A DNA stretch of 64,000 nucleotides from Tamarix chinensis (lineage: Eukaryota; Streptophyta; Magnoliopsida; Caryophyllales; Tamaricaceae), in the NCBI GenBank assembly GCA_030549775.1, contig CM060180.1:30287090-30351089 (forward strand). Reading direction: 5' to 3'. The stretch's first letter is position 1. Each line of letters begins with the position of its first letter. The notes under the pieces were generated by a model, which was not told the DNA's origin, did not search any database, and saw only the letters and a list, made by a program, of their open reading frames with translations. Positions 34,410-47,200 of the stretch are shown here, in pieces. Both the position numbers and the translations under genes were made by a program.

Positions 34410-37400
34410 TGGAGTCAATCATCACTCATGATGGTGACATGTTCAAAATTACAGCAGAAAATTATTCCTATTGGAAGTCGGTGATGGAGAACCACTTATA
34501 TTATAAAGATTTGTATGTGTTGATCATGGTTGAGACACAGCTAACGGGTATGACTGAGAGGAATGAAAAATTTTAAATAGAAAGGCGGTGGCTATGATCC
34601 GCAAGTTTATTGATCAGAGTTTATTTGAGTACGTGTCTACCTAAACCAATACCTATGAATTATAGACAAAACTAGAGTCCATGATTCAAAAGAAGACGCC
34701 TTGAAATATGGACCATTTGGTGAGACGCTTGGTGAAGTTGGAGTATAAAGATTACCAAAATATGATTGAACATCTGAACACCTTCAAGGGGACTATCAAT
34801 CACCTTGATAAGATCAAGATGAATATCAATGATGATTTATAAGCCTTGTTTCTCCTTAGTTCCCTATTTGAGAGTTGGAATACTCTTGTCATCACTCTTA
34901 GCAATTCAGCCCTAGAAGGTAAACTCACAACGGATATCGTCTTTGATAGTTTAATGAATGAAGAATTCAGGAGAAAATAATTTGGAATCTCTACACAATT
35001 TGAGGCCAATGTTGTAGAGACATGGGAAAAATGAACCTGTGAAAGGGGTAGAACTAGAGGTCGTGAAAAGTCAAGAGAATGGTCTAAATCACACCTAAGG
35101 ATCACTTGCTACTATTATGGCAAGCTAAGTCACAAGAGGTTAGAATGTCAAAATCACAAGAGAGATCAAAAGGTTGGAAAATTTAAGCCTGACTAAATCG
35201 ACTCGAAGAAGAAGGAAGAAGAGAGCATCACAACTGCTGTAGCGACGAAAGACAACATTGATGATGTATTTTTATTTGGGGAAGATAATTATTTTAACCT
35301 TGCTAAAGACAATATCACATGGATAGTTGGTTTAGGTGCATCTTTTTATGTCACCCACATGGAGAATTCTTCTTAACCTACCAAAGTGGAAAATTTGGTA
35401 ATTTTAAGATCGGAAACAAGGCGACAAGCAAGATCATAGAAATTAGATGACGTTGATTACCTAAACCAGTTTGGCATTGGAAAATGGAAGCTCACAAGAA
35501 ATAACATGATCATTTCTAGAGGAAAAAAGAAATATTTTTTATATTTTACTCAAGTAAAATTATACAAGAGAGAAGCTAATATTTCCCATGATAACTCGTA
35601 CTTGGAGTTATGGCACACAAGGCTAGGGCATATGAGCGATAGGAGATTATAAATCCTCTCCAAGAGAAAAATCCTCCCAAATATGAAAGGTAAAATACTC
35701 AAATAATTCACTCATTGTTTGGCTAGAAAACAACATAGAGTTTCATTTAGCAGACCTAGCCAGACACATAGAAGACAACATGTTCTTGATTTGGTGCATA
35801 CTGATATATGTTCTATGACTAAGAAATATCTTGGTACTACATTATATTTTGTTACTTTTATTGATAACTACTCAAGAAAGGTTTGGTTGTCTTTTTTGAA
35901 AACAAATGATCAAGTACTTTAGGCATTCAAAAAGTTCCATGTTAGGGTGGAATGAGAGACTAGTTGAAAGCTTAAGTGTGTCCATTATAATAACGATAGA
36001 GAGTATCATGGCCCTTTTGAAGCCTATTGCAAGTCTTATGGCATTAAAATCAAGAGGACACCACCAAACATACCATAACTAAATAGTGTGGCAGAGAGAA
36101 TGAATCACACGATTAAGGAAAAAGTTCGTTCCATGATCTCACATGCCAAACTCCCTAAGTCATTATCGAGAAGACATCAAGATAGTTGTCTCCAGTATTG
36201 ACCATTCTCCTTTAGGTCCTTTGGATGGAAATATCCTAGAGAAGGAATGGACGAGAAGAAAGGCCTCATATGATCAGTTCAAGGTGTTTGGTTGTTATGC
36301 ATTCATCCACACTCTTAAATACAAAAAATCAAATCTTGAATTAAAGACCAAGCAGTGCATCTATCTTGGCTCACCTCAAGATGAGTTAGGATATCACCTA
36401 TGGGATCCTGTGACCAAAAGGATTTTAAGAAGTCAAGATGTTATGTTCTTTGAATATATGACCATAAAAGACACAAGGGAGCTAGAAAATCCCAGAGTTA
36501 AGACTCGACATGAAGTTGACTCATCCCCTATTACATGTGATGAGTTAGTGGAACAAAATTGCGAGAACAATGATGATGAAACTGGTGATATGCCCGATAT
36601 AGATGAGCCCTTGACTGAAGAAATAGAGGAGTCATAGGAAGAGACTAATGATGATGAGTTTGTTGAGTCTAGTGAGGAACTGGAATAACCCTAGTTGTTG
36701 AGATCAACTAGAGTGAGATGATCATCCACTAAATATAAGCTAGATCAGTAAGTGACACTCATAAATGAGGGGGAGCTTCAAATCTATGATGAGGCCATGA
36801 TTAACCCTCATAAAGAAAAAAAAAGGCCATACAAAATGAGATACAATCTTTACAATAGAACCAGACTTATGATCTTTTCAAATTACCTAAAGGAAGGTGA
36901 GCTTTGAAGAAAAAATGGGTTTACAAGATCAAGGTCGGAGAGAACAACCCAAAACTGAGATATAAGGCTAGGATAGTGGTCAAAGGTTGCAACTAGAAGA
37001 AGGGTATTGATTTTGATGAGATATTCTCTCTAGTGGTAAAGATGTCATCTATCAAGCAATTCTAGGGCTAGCCACCAGCCTAGACTTGGAGATTGAACAA
37101 CTCGATGTCAATACTACATTCTTATAGAAGATCTAGAGGAGAAAATATACATGGAGCAACCCGAGGGGTTTAAAGAACTGGGTAAAGAACACGTGGTGTA
37201 TCGATTGAAAAAGAGCCTCTATGGTCTAAAGTAAGCATCGAGACAATGGTAAAAGAAGTTTGACTCTTTCATGACTCAATATAACTTCAAAAAGACCTAC
37301 TCAGACCATTGTGTCTTCGTAAAGAGGTACGTTACTTGAGATTTTATCATACTTTTGCTATATGTTGATGATATGTTGGTTGTTGGGAAAGATAAGAAGA

Positions 37401-38330
37401 AAGTTGCAGCTCTTAAAAATGATTTAAGAAAATCATTTGCCATGAAAGATTTGGGATTGGTAAAGTAGATCCTTGAAATAAAGATCACCCGAGATCGTTC
37501 CAAAAAGTTATTGTGGCTATCTCAAGAATGTTACATTGAGAAGATTCTCAAAATATTTAACTTCCACAAGGCCAAGCCATTTAGTGTTCCATTAGCTGCA
37601 CGTTTCAAGCTAAGTAAGAAGTGAAATCCAAATAATGAGATAGAGGAAGAAGAAATGGAAAATGTTTCATATTCATCTATAGTTGGTAGCCTCCTATATG
37701 CCATGGTATGCACCGGAACTAATATTGCCTATACAGTTGGTGTAGTTTGTAGATTCTTGTCCAACCTCAGGAAACCACATTGGGAAGCCATGAAATGGAT
37801 ACTTCGTTATCTTTGGGGTACATCTAAGAGGTGTTTGTGCTTTGGTGAAGGGAACTTGTGCTAGAGGTTTACACAAATGTAGATATGGAAGGAGATGTTG
37901 ATTCGAGAAAGTTGATGTCATGTTATATGACTACCATTGTTGGGGGAGCTGTGTCATGGTAGTTAAAACTCCAAAAGTGTCTGGTAATTTCAACAAAAAA
38001 GGCAGAGTACATCACAATTACAGAAGTATCCAAGGAAATGTTATGGCTGAAAAATTTCCTCCGTGAGTTGGGACAAGAATAAGAAAGGTATGCGTTGAAG
38101 TGTGAAAACCAAAGTGCTATACATCTAGCAAAAAATATAACCTATCACTCTCATACAAAACATATTGATGTTCGATATCATTGGATACAGGATGTGTTAG
38201 AAGAAAATCTACTTAAGTTGGACAAAGTTTACACCGATGATAATTGGTTAGACATGATGACCAAAGTGATGCCAACCAAGAAGTTGAATGATTGTTGTGA
38301 AGGTACCGGTGTGGTGATGCCCCCAAAAAT
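34410..38330 (+). pseudogene. copia gag-pol polyprotein remnant
   Basis: Encodes, in fragments: gag (MFKITAENYSYWKSVMENHL); a zinc knuckle CYYYGKLSHKRLEC (35110-35150 area); protease remnant WIVGLGASFYVTH with the catalytic aspartate of the usual D-S/T-G replaced by glycine; pre-integrase zone (LELWHTRLGHMS); integrase (LVHTDICSMTKKYLG, VTFIDNYSRKVWL, 35719-36180, then FGCYAFIHTLK); reverse transcriptase (KKKWVYKIKVGENNPKLRYK, then LLLYVDDMLVVGKD with the YVDD box at about 37358); and RNase H (RYLWGTSKRCLCFGEGN, HTKHIDVRYHWIQD, 37655-38380). Stops occur in every domain, for example after KVGQ-like positions near 37458 and 37862. Closest in wording to Tnt1-94-type polyproteins. Confidence 0.88.
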
Positions 38331-38348
38331 AATTAGGAAGGGGGAGAT

Positions 38349-38905
38349 TGTTGGGGGTCCCTCCTATTTGAAGGGGCCATAACAAAAAAAGAAATTTTTT
38401 TTATTAGAAAACAGAGAAGAATGAAATAACAAAAATTAGTGTTGTTTACAACACCATTAAGCTTCTTGACTTGATAAATGGAAGTTACACATTATTTAAT
38501 TGTCCATGGAGTTATTTCCATGGAAGAAGTAGTCATACTTGACCATTAAATTACTTCTCCAGAAGTTTCACATATTAATTGAAGTTGAAACTTTCAATGG
38601 AGAAAGTTATAATTATGTAATGGTGGTTCATATATTCACCTATAAATACCTTTCCTTGGAGAAGGCAAGAGGATTCATAAGTTGTGAATAAAATCTACAA
38701 TACAAGTGAGAGATATCATCTTTTAAAGTGTGAGAAAGAGAGGCACATAAAAATTGAGGGGATTATTACTTCTCGTAATCCATCCTTTGTGGGTGAGGTC
38801 ATTTAAGAGAGTTCCTCTGGTTTTTACTAGATATGTCATTTTTGTAATCTTACTATATTATAGTGAAAGTTTAATTGGACCAAAGGTCCCATATAATTGT
38901 TACCT
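38349..38905 (+). repeat. 3' LTR of the copia element, right end lost
   Basis: Begins TGTTGGGGGTCCCTCC right after the polypurine tract and follows the 5' LTR, including the TATA box at 38641. The similarity fades near GTTACCTTATTTTAAG (about 38896-38911). About 125 bp of the LTR end and the right-hand target duplication are missing; the left flank is TTTAT (33667-33671). Confidence 0.75.
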
Positions 38906-39127
38906 TATTTTAAGTAATAATCAAACCTTACCAGTATCCCGGTTAAAGGTTTAAGCTTTGATTAGTAAAATCGATACCTGAAAATAATATCAACATTTAA
39001 CATATTAGAAGTAGAAATATCAAAATTATAAACCATTATTAAAAAATTAATTAATATATACTAATACCAATTATTTTTTATACCTTAAAATTAACTAAAA
39101 TTGGCTCAAAATAAAAGGCAAGGCTCA
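38906..39127. other. AT-rich junction sequence
   Basis: Nothing recognisable; contains the ragged junction of the truncated copia 3' LTR. Confidence 0.4.
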
Positions 39128-40634
39128 CCCTACATGAGCAGTGTGAGTTGCATGCAAGGATGGAAGAGATTAAGGGTCAAAGAGGGAGAAGTGGTGAGAA
39201 GGGAAGGGGTAGCTCAGGTTGGGGTATTGGGGGTTAGGTGGAGAGCTTGTGGAGGGTAGTTAGGGTGGTGGCTGGGTGCAGGAGTGGAGTAGGGGTGTAG
39301 GCGGTGGTGGGGGGTCTATGATTGGTAGCTCAAGGTAGCGTAGAGGGCGGCTGCAAAGCTAGGAAAGTGGGACGAAGGTTGGGCGGAGGAGAAGAAGAAA
39401 GGGGAAAGAAGAAGAGAAGGGAGGGGTTGCTGGGGGATTTTCGGCCAAAGGGAGGAAGTGAGGTGGTAGAGGAGGTTTTTGGGAGTGGATTGGTGGCTAT
39501 GGAGGTGGCGAATGGTGGTGGTGCAGGGTGGTTGAAGAGGTGTTAGGGAGGTGGATTCGATGGTCAGCTAGGCGACAAAGGCGATGGTTGAGGGTGGTGG
39601 AGCAAAAACAGGGGAGGAGGAGAATAAGGAAGAAGGGAGATATAGAAGACTCGACCGGTAGGGAAGGATGGAGCGTTGAGGGAATAAAATGGGCAGGGGA
39701 GAAGAAGAAAAAGAAGAGGGAGAGGAGAGGAGGTAGGGTGCTGTCTAGGTGGTGGTAGGAGGAGGTTGTAGGTTGACGGGTAGGGTGGTGGATTGCAGGA
39801 AGAAGGAAGAAAAGGACAGAAGAGGCCATGTGAGGGAGGTTTTGTTTGGCTCAAAAATGGAAGGGAAAGGGATGGGGGAGAGAGAGCGAGAGAGGACAGA
39901 GCTGTAGGGGAAGGCAGGCAGTTGCAAGTGGTGGTTGCAGGTGGCCTTGGAGGATGGTCAAAGAAGGAAGGAGAAGCGAAGAAGAAGGGAGGTATAGCTA
40001 TAGGCTAGTCAGGCGAGGAAAAGAAAGAAGTGAGCGGGCCGACCCTATGCACCTGAGGAAGAGGGAAAGAAAGAAGGGTTGGGCTGGCCCAATCCTTAGG
40101 CTGGCCCAATCGGGGGGAAGAAAGGAAAGAAAAAAAGAAGAAAGGGGGAGACCGAGCTGGACGCGCGAGGGGGTAGGGGGAGAGAAAGAGAAAGGGCCAG
40201 CGACCCAGCGTAGGAAGGAAGAAGGTTGGTGGCTTGAAGGACGAAGGAAGGAAGAAAAAGGGGAAAGGAGGAAAAGAGAAAGGAGAAAAAAGGAAAACGA
40301 AAAAAGGGGGAAAATAAAATAAAATAATTCTTAGAATAATGACATTTAATATTTTTAATAGATAAATTAATTTAATTATTTAATTTATTATAATTTAATA
40401 TATTGGTTTAAAAAGGAAATTTTAGTAAAATATGGGTTTGAAAAATTATTTAAATAAAATAAGTATGATAAAATAACAAAATATTTATTTTAATTTATTA
40501 AATATTTATATCCATTTTTATATACTCACAAATCCGCAAAATAATGAAATTAAATAAATTCAAAAATGAAATTACCCTAAATGAGAATCATTTATTAAAT
40601 TATAGGTTTTAAAATTTTGGAATATTATAATAGG
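39128..40634 (+). repeat. Probable 3' portion of a giant gypsy-like LTR
   Basis: A purine-rich G/A block (39150-40310) passes into A-rich then AT-rich sequence and ends TTTTGGAATATTATA (about 40632). The same succession (purine block, A-rich run, GGG-TATTA/TATTTCA end) closes the better-defined LTRs ending at 42871 and 56428. Long open frames here on both strands are side effects of the purine bias. No 5' part was found. Confidence 0.4.
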
Positions 40635-42871
40635 ACCTCACTATTCTTAATCCTACAGAATGGTTTGAAGTATCTCTTAGAGATAACACATTTGGGCCAC
40701 TATTATTGTCCGGTATAACAAACTCAACACCTTAGCCCTACTCATATGATTTTTCACTTTAAATGGTTAGTATTTTATTCATGATTGGTTTGATAAGTAC
40801 AAAACATAACTAAGGCAAGCAAGGCGTCATTATATAGATAACAAGAATGTTCCCAAAGGTTAAGATGCATATAAGGCTCATATAATTACCAAATTCGATA
40901 GATATTCCCAAAATACCAATGTTAACAACATATCCGAAATTCATGGTCTAACTCTAATGCTTTACACATATGATAATAACATAACCATTTTAAAATTACT
41001 ATTCCTAATTTAGGTCATTTTCTCATTTTGAGGAACTTATGACATTCATAATCACTCCACATGATCTTATTAGCATATTTTCATCCACCTAACATGTCAA
41101 AATACTAAAATTCTCATATTAATCCATATCGATCAAAACGCCCTTATTGATAGTTGAAAGCCCTTATTTTACAAAAGTCTTGTATTTTCATTATCATTAT
41201 TTTCAAATCCTCTATTTACCATCATACATATTAAATACACTTATTTTCCACTTATCATATTTTCTTAGGGCCATACTACTCTTTCAAAAGTTATACTCAT
41301 CCAAAAAAATACAACCTAGTGTAACACTTCTTTCATTATTCATACTCTCTTTCTATCATAAAATCCATATTAACATATCATATCAACAACATACATTTAA
41401 CCATGTAATAAAAATATCATGATAATACATATATCCATGCAAGCATTTAACACAAAACCCTAAAACGTCGATAAGTATCTTTATGAAAATGCCTCCAGTC
41501 TCTAAGCACGCTTATCTTATCCCGCGTCTTCAGGAACATCTAGAATATCACCTAAAAAAATTAGCAAAGCATAATTAGATTTTAAATGATATAATTAATG
41601 AAGGGTGAAAGAGTGAAAAAAATCAAATCGAGGTTTGAAAAATTATTGGCCAAATTATGTGCAATAAAAGGGGGATCGGTTGAAGGGGCGAAATAAAATA
41701 AGTGGCAACATAAGATTCGGCTAAAGGAAGGTGGTGAGGACCAATGGTTTTTGCTGAAGGAAGGCGTTAGGCCATAGTAAAAATGGCTAAAAGGTAGTAT
41801 GTATTTGGTTCGGTTAAAATGTCCAAATGGAAGGGTGATAGTTTTGATGGAAAAATGTTTGAACGTGGTGATGACAGTTTTAGTGCAGGGTGTCAAAGAA
41901 TGGAGGGGAGGTTATGGTTGTGGATGCTGAAATGGTGCTAGCTGCGGTTGAAGTTGCTGCAACAAGGAGAAGGAAAAGGAGAAGGTGGCTGCAATGGAGG
42001 CAACTAAAGAGGAAGTGTGGGCTATGGCTAAAGTTGCCGAAGGTGAGGGGGGAGCACCAACTGTTTGTTCTGTAACTAAGGAAGGAAAATAAGGGGGGTT
42101 GTGGTGCAAGATGCTAAAGGGGTGTAGGTTATAGTGGTGGCTACAGAAGGGGGTAGGTTTCGGTGGTTTTGGATTGTGCTTGGGGGCAGTTTGTGGGGAG
42201 TTTGACAAAGTTTGTTAGTGGTGTTGCTGCCTCCTTGGTTTGGCTGGCTGGTGGTGGGTTTTTAGTGTTGTTTTTGCAACATAAAGGAGAGGGAAAGAAG
42301 GAGAGAGGAAGGCTGTGTTGGGGTGAACTTTTTTTGATAGAAGCAAAGGGAGAAGGAGGGTGGTTCAGTGCATTAAATAGGGTGTATATATACATACATG
42401 CACACACGACGGGGAGAGGAAAGAAGGTGAGGTGATCTTTGTCAACACAACCCATCACACAACAAAATAGGGAGTTGATGGGTGATGGTGAGGGTAGTGT
42501 GCATAGGTCATGGAAGGAAGTGTTATGCATGCAAGGAAAAAGAAGAAGGGAAAAGTAAAAAATGGGTGGGAGGGAAATGTAAGGACAGAGAAAAAAAGAA
42601 AAAAGGAGAAAATGATAAAAAGTGTAGGTTTAGATTTAGGTTTAGTTTTAGATAATTTAGGTTAGGGTATTATGATAATTAAATCAAATGATTATCCAAG
42701 ATTAGTTTTAGGTTAGGAAATATATTAATAACCTAGAATAAAAATTAGGGTTATGCAAAAATTTAGGATTAGGGAGTTAGGATAAGATAAAAATATTAAC
42801 TTCTGAGATTAAAATTAGGTTACAATATTAATTACTCGGGATTAAGGTTAGCTAAAATTCGGGTTATTATA
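40635..42871 (+). repeat. Truncated giant gypsy-like LTR, plus orientation
   Basis: Matches the forward LTR at 46122-56428 from its tandem-repeat zone onward: GCCACTATTATTGTCCGG (about 40696), TTTAAATGGTTAGTATTTTA (about 40759, compare 47210), the AAGCACGCTT zone near 41505 (compare 48440), then the purine-rich block and the end AATTCGGGTTATTATA at 42871. The first about 1 kb expected of the LTR is absent. Confidence 0.6.
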
Positions 42872-42879
42872 GTAAGGCA

Positions 42880-43490
42880 TGGTTTTTGTGGTGTGATGGG
42901 AAGTATCAATTATATATATTGGGAGTTGAAGAGTTAATCCTGTTGCATGGAAATGTTAGTTTTGTTGCGATGACCATGGTGTCCTGACAACCATGCTAGA
43001 GGCCATCCCATCCCAAAATATTTGGATATGACATGCAATTTTTAGATTTTCTTGATCAAATAATGATCTTAATATTTTGCTTGTTCACTAGTATTCATTG
43101 ACATTTATGAAGGATGGACACTGAAAGCTCATTATGTGGTGAATGAAATAGAATATCATCTTGGATATTATTTAGTGGATGACATATGTTCAAACTGGCC
43201 AACATTTGTCAAAACCATACCTCTTCCTCAAATCCAAAGAAAAAATTGTTCATAGAGAGATAGGAATCTACCAAAAAAGATGTTAAGCGTGCATTTATAG
43301 GGCTACAATGATACTTTGCAATTATTTGTAGTATGTCACATGTTTGAGATACGGAGATAATGAAACAGATAATGTATGCATGCATCATATGATTGTTGAG
43401 GATGAAAGCGATATATATTAAGATGATTTTCCCTAGATATTTTTGAATATTAAAATAATGATATACCATCTCCAACGGTTAATAGTGGCT
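42880..43490 (+). pseudogene. PIF/Harbinger transposase remnant (DDE_Tnp_4 / ALP1-like)
   Basis: By family knowledge these are nuclease subunits that move PIF/Harbinger elements. The plus strand reads, with shifts and stops: TTMLEAIPSQNIWIWHA, then SNNDLNIL, then YEGWTLKAHYVVNEIEYHLG, LVDDICSNWPTFVKTIPLPQ, a decayed KDVKRAF-like zone, and a MKQIMYACI-like end. These follow the order seen in plant ALP1-like proteins (WIWHAFFG...SNNDINVL...Y-L-ADGIYPxWxTFVKTI). The N-terminal half, the partner Myb-like gene and the TIRs were not found. Confidence 0.7.
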
Positions 43491-44364
43491 GAATAATGGA
43501 CATAAGTTCATATCTTCAAAGAGTTTCTTAGGTTACAAATTATGTTTTAGTTAATCGACATAGATTTGATTTGGTGGAATATAGTTAGCAATTTGAGGCC
43601 AATAAGTAGTGTTTGTGATCGTATTGGTCTTATATGTTCTAATATTTACATACATTGTATTTAATTATGTTTTCATGATGTTGTTGTATCATACTAGATG
43701 CGGCTATCGTTAAGATAAAATGTCGTATTTGTATTTTTTTTAATATTTATATAATATCAAAATATATTTTATTTGATTTATATATTTTATTAATTATTAA
43801 TGTCGTATTATAAAAAACTAAAATAAATTATAACTAATTATATTAAAAATTATTCAAATTATAAATATTTTTTAAACATCTTAAAAATTCTAGGTAAAAA
43901 ATTGGTCTTTAAAATTATTTGTAAACTTATATTTAATTAAATGTTATTATATAAAATTACTAATTGGTTATAGATTAATATAAATTAAACATTAAATAAT
44001 GTAAAAGTGCAAATGCTTAATAATATGATTGATAAATATAATTGGGTGTTGTAATATAAGGTAGTTAAGATAGAGTAGAGAATTAAATTTGAGGCTAATT
44101 GATAAAACTAAGAAAGAGGAGAGAGAAAATAATTGAGCAGTATAATTGTGTGTTGTAAATTTACAATAACAATATGGATGCAAAAAGGGCTTAACTCTTT
44201 GAATAAAATTATTTATCAAATGAATATAATAATGAAACTATAGATTTAAAACTCTAGCTCTGTCACAATAGGTATTCAAATGATATTAAATTAAAATAAG
44301 ACGGTACGTAAGTAATTGTAATAAATAAATAATCATTACAAAATATTATGTCAAAGATAAAATA
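43491..44364. other. AT-rich spacer
   Basis: No gene seen. The minus-strand frames 43992-44219 and 43209-43475 resemble nothing (the latter is opposite the transposase remnant). Confidence 0.5.
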
Positions 44365-45998
44365 TATAATACCTCAAAATTTTTCCTAAGAATAAATAAT
44401 AATATATTAAATAAATTAAATTATAAGTGCACATTATAAGAATAAAAATAATTCTATTAATAACAACAAAATGGGATTTAAAAATTCATTATTATTTGGA
44501 AGATTTATTTTAATTATCTAACCTAAAATAAATTATAGGAAAAAATTATAGCAATTTTTAACTAATTTTAATTATTTTTATAATTGCCCATAAATCCCCC
44601 AAAACCTAAAAGATCCCACCATCTCCCTTCTTTTTTCTTTTAATTCTCCTTCCTTTTCTTTCCTTCTTTTTTTTTTCTTCTCTCCCCCGGTCTAGGATAC
44701 ACCCAGCGGCCCAACGACTTCCCCCTCTCCTTTGTAGCTTTCCTTCCTCGATTGGCCCAAAGGGCCTCTTCTTTTTTTTCTCCCCTCCCCCACGGGCGAT
44801 AACCCTATCGGCCCTTCCTCACCTTTTTTTCCTTTCTCTCCTTTCCCTTTCTCTTCTTTTCACTATCTCTCCCTGTCCCTTACCTCATCTTGCGCCCTTT
44901 GCATGACCTCCCCCTTTTCCATTTTCATAGCACCCCAACCACACCCCTCTCCCCTTTCCATTTTTGACCATGCAAGGCATGCACGCCGACATGCCCCTAC
45001 ACAACCCCCTACACGTCTCTCCCCCTGCTCACTTGTGCCCTATCACCCTACCATCTCCCTGCACCTGCCCCCTACTCTTTTCTTCCTTGTCACCACTAAT
45101 AGCCCAACGACTGACCCCCTTGTCCTTATCCCTCCCCTATTGACAATAAACCTCCACTCTCCTTATCCTCTCCTTCTTCTCCTGAATCAACCCCCTATGA
45201 ACTCCCCTAGCCCTGCCTTTAGATGCTGCCACCTTAGCTCCACTCCTCCACCTTCCTTGCAACTCCCTATGCTCATTGAGCCCCTCACTTTCCTCTTCCT
45301 CCCCCTTTTCTTCTCTTCTTGAGAGTACAAAGTGAGTAGCTCGAGTTACCCTGTGCCACCTCACGCCGTAGCCACTGGCCCATTCCCCTCTCCCTACACC
45401 TCCCCTCTTGCATAGACACATCTCCTGTGTAGCCAACCCTCTCTACCACCCTTTTCTCTTCATTTATCCTTTCTTCTCCTCCCTTCCTCTTAGTTTCACC
45501 ATTTCCACCGCCAACCACCACCCCTCCCACTGATCCACCTAGCTCCAACACCACCCACAAATCTAAAGAACCCAACCCTACTCCTTTTTCCAACCCAAAA
45601 GCCCCTCCTCCTTGTGCTGCTGTAGCCACCCTCACCACCACTGCCGCTTCCACTGTGACTGTAGCCACACCACCCTCCCCTCATCTTGCTTATCTTGGTC
45701 ATATTTCTCCCCCTCTTCACCTATTTTTAAGTCTCTTGACCTAATTTGTTATTAATATTACCATTATCTTTATTATCATTATGATTTTTATTAAGAAAAA
45801 ATAAAAAGGATAAAGGTAAAAAAAGGATAAATTAGCCTAAGTTGGGTGTTCTCATTTTTAGGTACTGAACCGATAATCACCACTGAGGAGGTGTAAGATC
45901 TTATTGCTTCAATACCAGAGCCATTTATGTAAGGATACATTTATAGCTAGGGTTTGTGCTTATGTGCCCTAGTTGTAGAATAAGTGTATACATGCATG

Positions 45999-46000
<2 letters not shown>

Positions 46001-46046
<46 letters not shown>
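46001..46046. repeat. (AT)n microsatellite
   Basis: Uninterrupted AT run inside the lower part of the reverse LTR, directly seen. Confidence 0.95.
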
Positions 46047-46048
<2 letters not shown>

Positions 46049-46116
46049 TAAGTTTGTTGTGTATCTTGGCTTATAATGACCTAAGGTAAGGGCATGTGTG
46101 GTCTAACTGCTTGACT

Positions 46117-46121
46117 ATATG
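46117..46121 (+). repeat. Left target-site duplication of the forward solo LTR
   Basis: ATATG before TGTAACACC; repeated exactly at 56429-56433. Confidence 0.8.
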
Positions 46122-46839
46122 TGTAACACCCCCAAAATTCACTACTGGAAAATTTCGCTTTATTAAAAGATACAGCGGAAGTAAATGAAACAAAATATGA
46201 ATTTTAGAGATATTATTGCCGTGATCAGTACAAGCCTGGCCCCCGGCTGGTCTCACACTAACCACAAGGCTAAAGAAAAATCATCAACAATCATGAGTCA
46301 AACTTAAGACTAGATCTCATAGAAGAACCAAATTGTTTGAAATATAGAAATCAGAGTACGTGTAAAGGAGTTAACAACCCAAGAGTGCAAATTAAAGTCT
46401 CCAAAGGGGTAAAAGATACAATATGATAAAATAGAATTGAAATAAACCGATATAAGGTGAAAGAAAGGAAAAAGGAGATCCGGCCAAGTCGCTCCGGGTC
46501 CCCAAGCCAAGTCCAAGCTCAACTCTCAGCCTTGCCTGATGCCTCATAAGCATCAAAGATGACATCTCCTACCTGCACCAATTCAGAAGGGCCCTCTGCT
46601 CGTGGGAATGAGCAGCACCCATGAAACAGGCAGTTAATATACTACGTACTAAGCAAGGTAACCGTGCATCTAAGGCCAAACACACAAGGGCAGATAACAC
46701 ATGCATAATCATATAGATAACATACAAACAATACAGATAATGAAGGCCGAGCTATTGTCCAAATAAACTAATTCTTTAGATCTCTAATCAATACTCATTT
46801 CATACCATGCTTATTATCGATCTATGCCAGTGCGGGAAC

Positions 46840-47200
46840 CCCACTATTATAGCCGGTGGACCGGAAACATATAAGGTAGAATGCTCCTGACAACTATTAT
46901 TGCCTGTAGATCGGTCTCCCGGGCAAAGTGCTCCTTGCCACTATTATTAGCCAGTTGACCGATTTGGCCCTGACTCCCATGGTGTTTTACTATAAGTACT
47001 TATTGTCTTTTTCGTATCTTATCACAATTATGTTCGGTTTGTTTAGTATAGAATCTCCTACTATTATAGTCAGTGGATTGGAAACATACAGAACAGAATA
47101 CTCCTGACCACTATTATTGCAGGTGTATCGGTCTCCAGGGCACCCCAACTCCTGGCCACTATTATTCGCCGATGGACCGGCCTAGGCCTGGCTTAACAAT
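46840..47200 (+). repeat. Tandem repeats within the forward LTR
   Basis: Five or so degenerate units of about 60-70 bp built round CTATTATAGCCGGTGGACCGG and (A)TGCTCCTGACAACTATTATT. The homologous zone in the reverse LTR is 57500-58015. Confidence 0.75.

Larger units (their letters stand above)
33672..38905 (+). mobile_element. Ty1/copia retrotransposon, Tnt1/Tork-like, degraded
   Basis: Order: 5' LTR (33672-34352), primer-binding site (34357-34369), gag, protease, integrase, reverse transcriptase, RNase H, polypurine tract (GGAAGGGGGAGAT, 38336-38348), 3' LTR (38349 to about 38905, right end lost). Integrase before reverse transcriptase is the copia order. Multiple stops and shifts make it inactive. 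The LTRs differ visibly, so it is an old insertion. Confidence 0.9.

Noticed and set aside
39322..40322. Several frames rich in R, K, G, E or in S, P, L
   Set aside because: Product of the purine-rich LTR block; frames on both strands, no conserved motif.
43209..43475. 88-codon minus-strand frame
   Set aside because: Antisense shadow of the Harbinger transposase remnant.
44903..45720. Proline-rich plus-strand frame and glycine-rich minus-strand frames
   Set aside because: The block aligns in layout with the LTR purine-rich zone in reverse orientation; coding is not supported.
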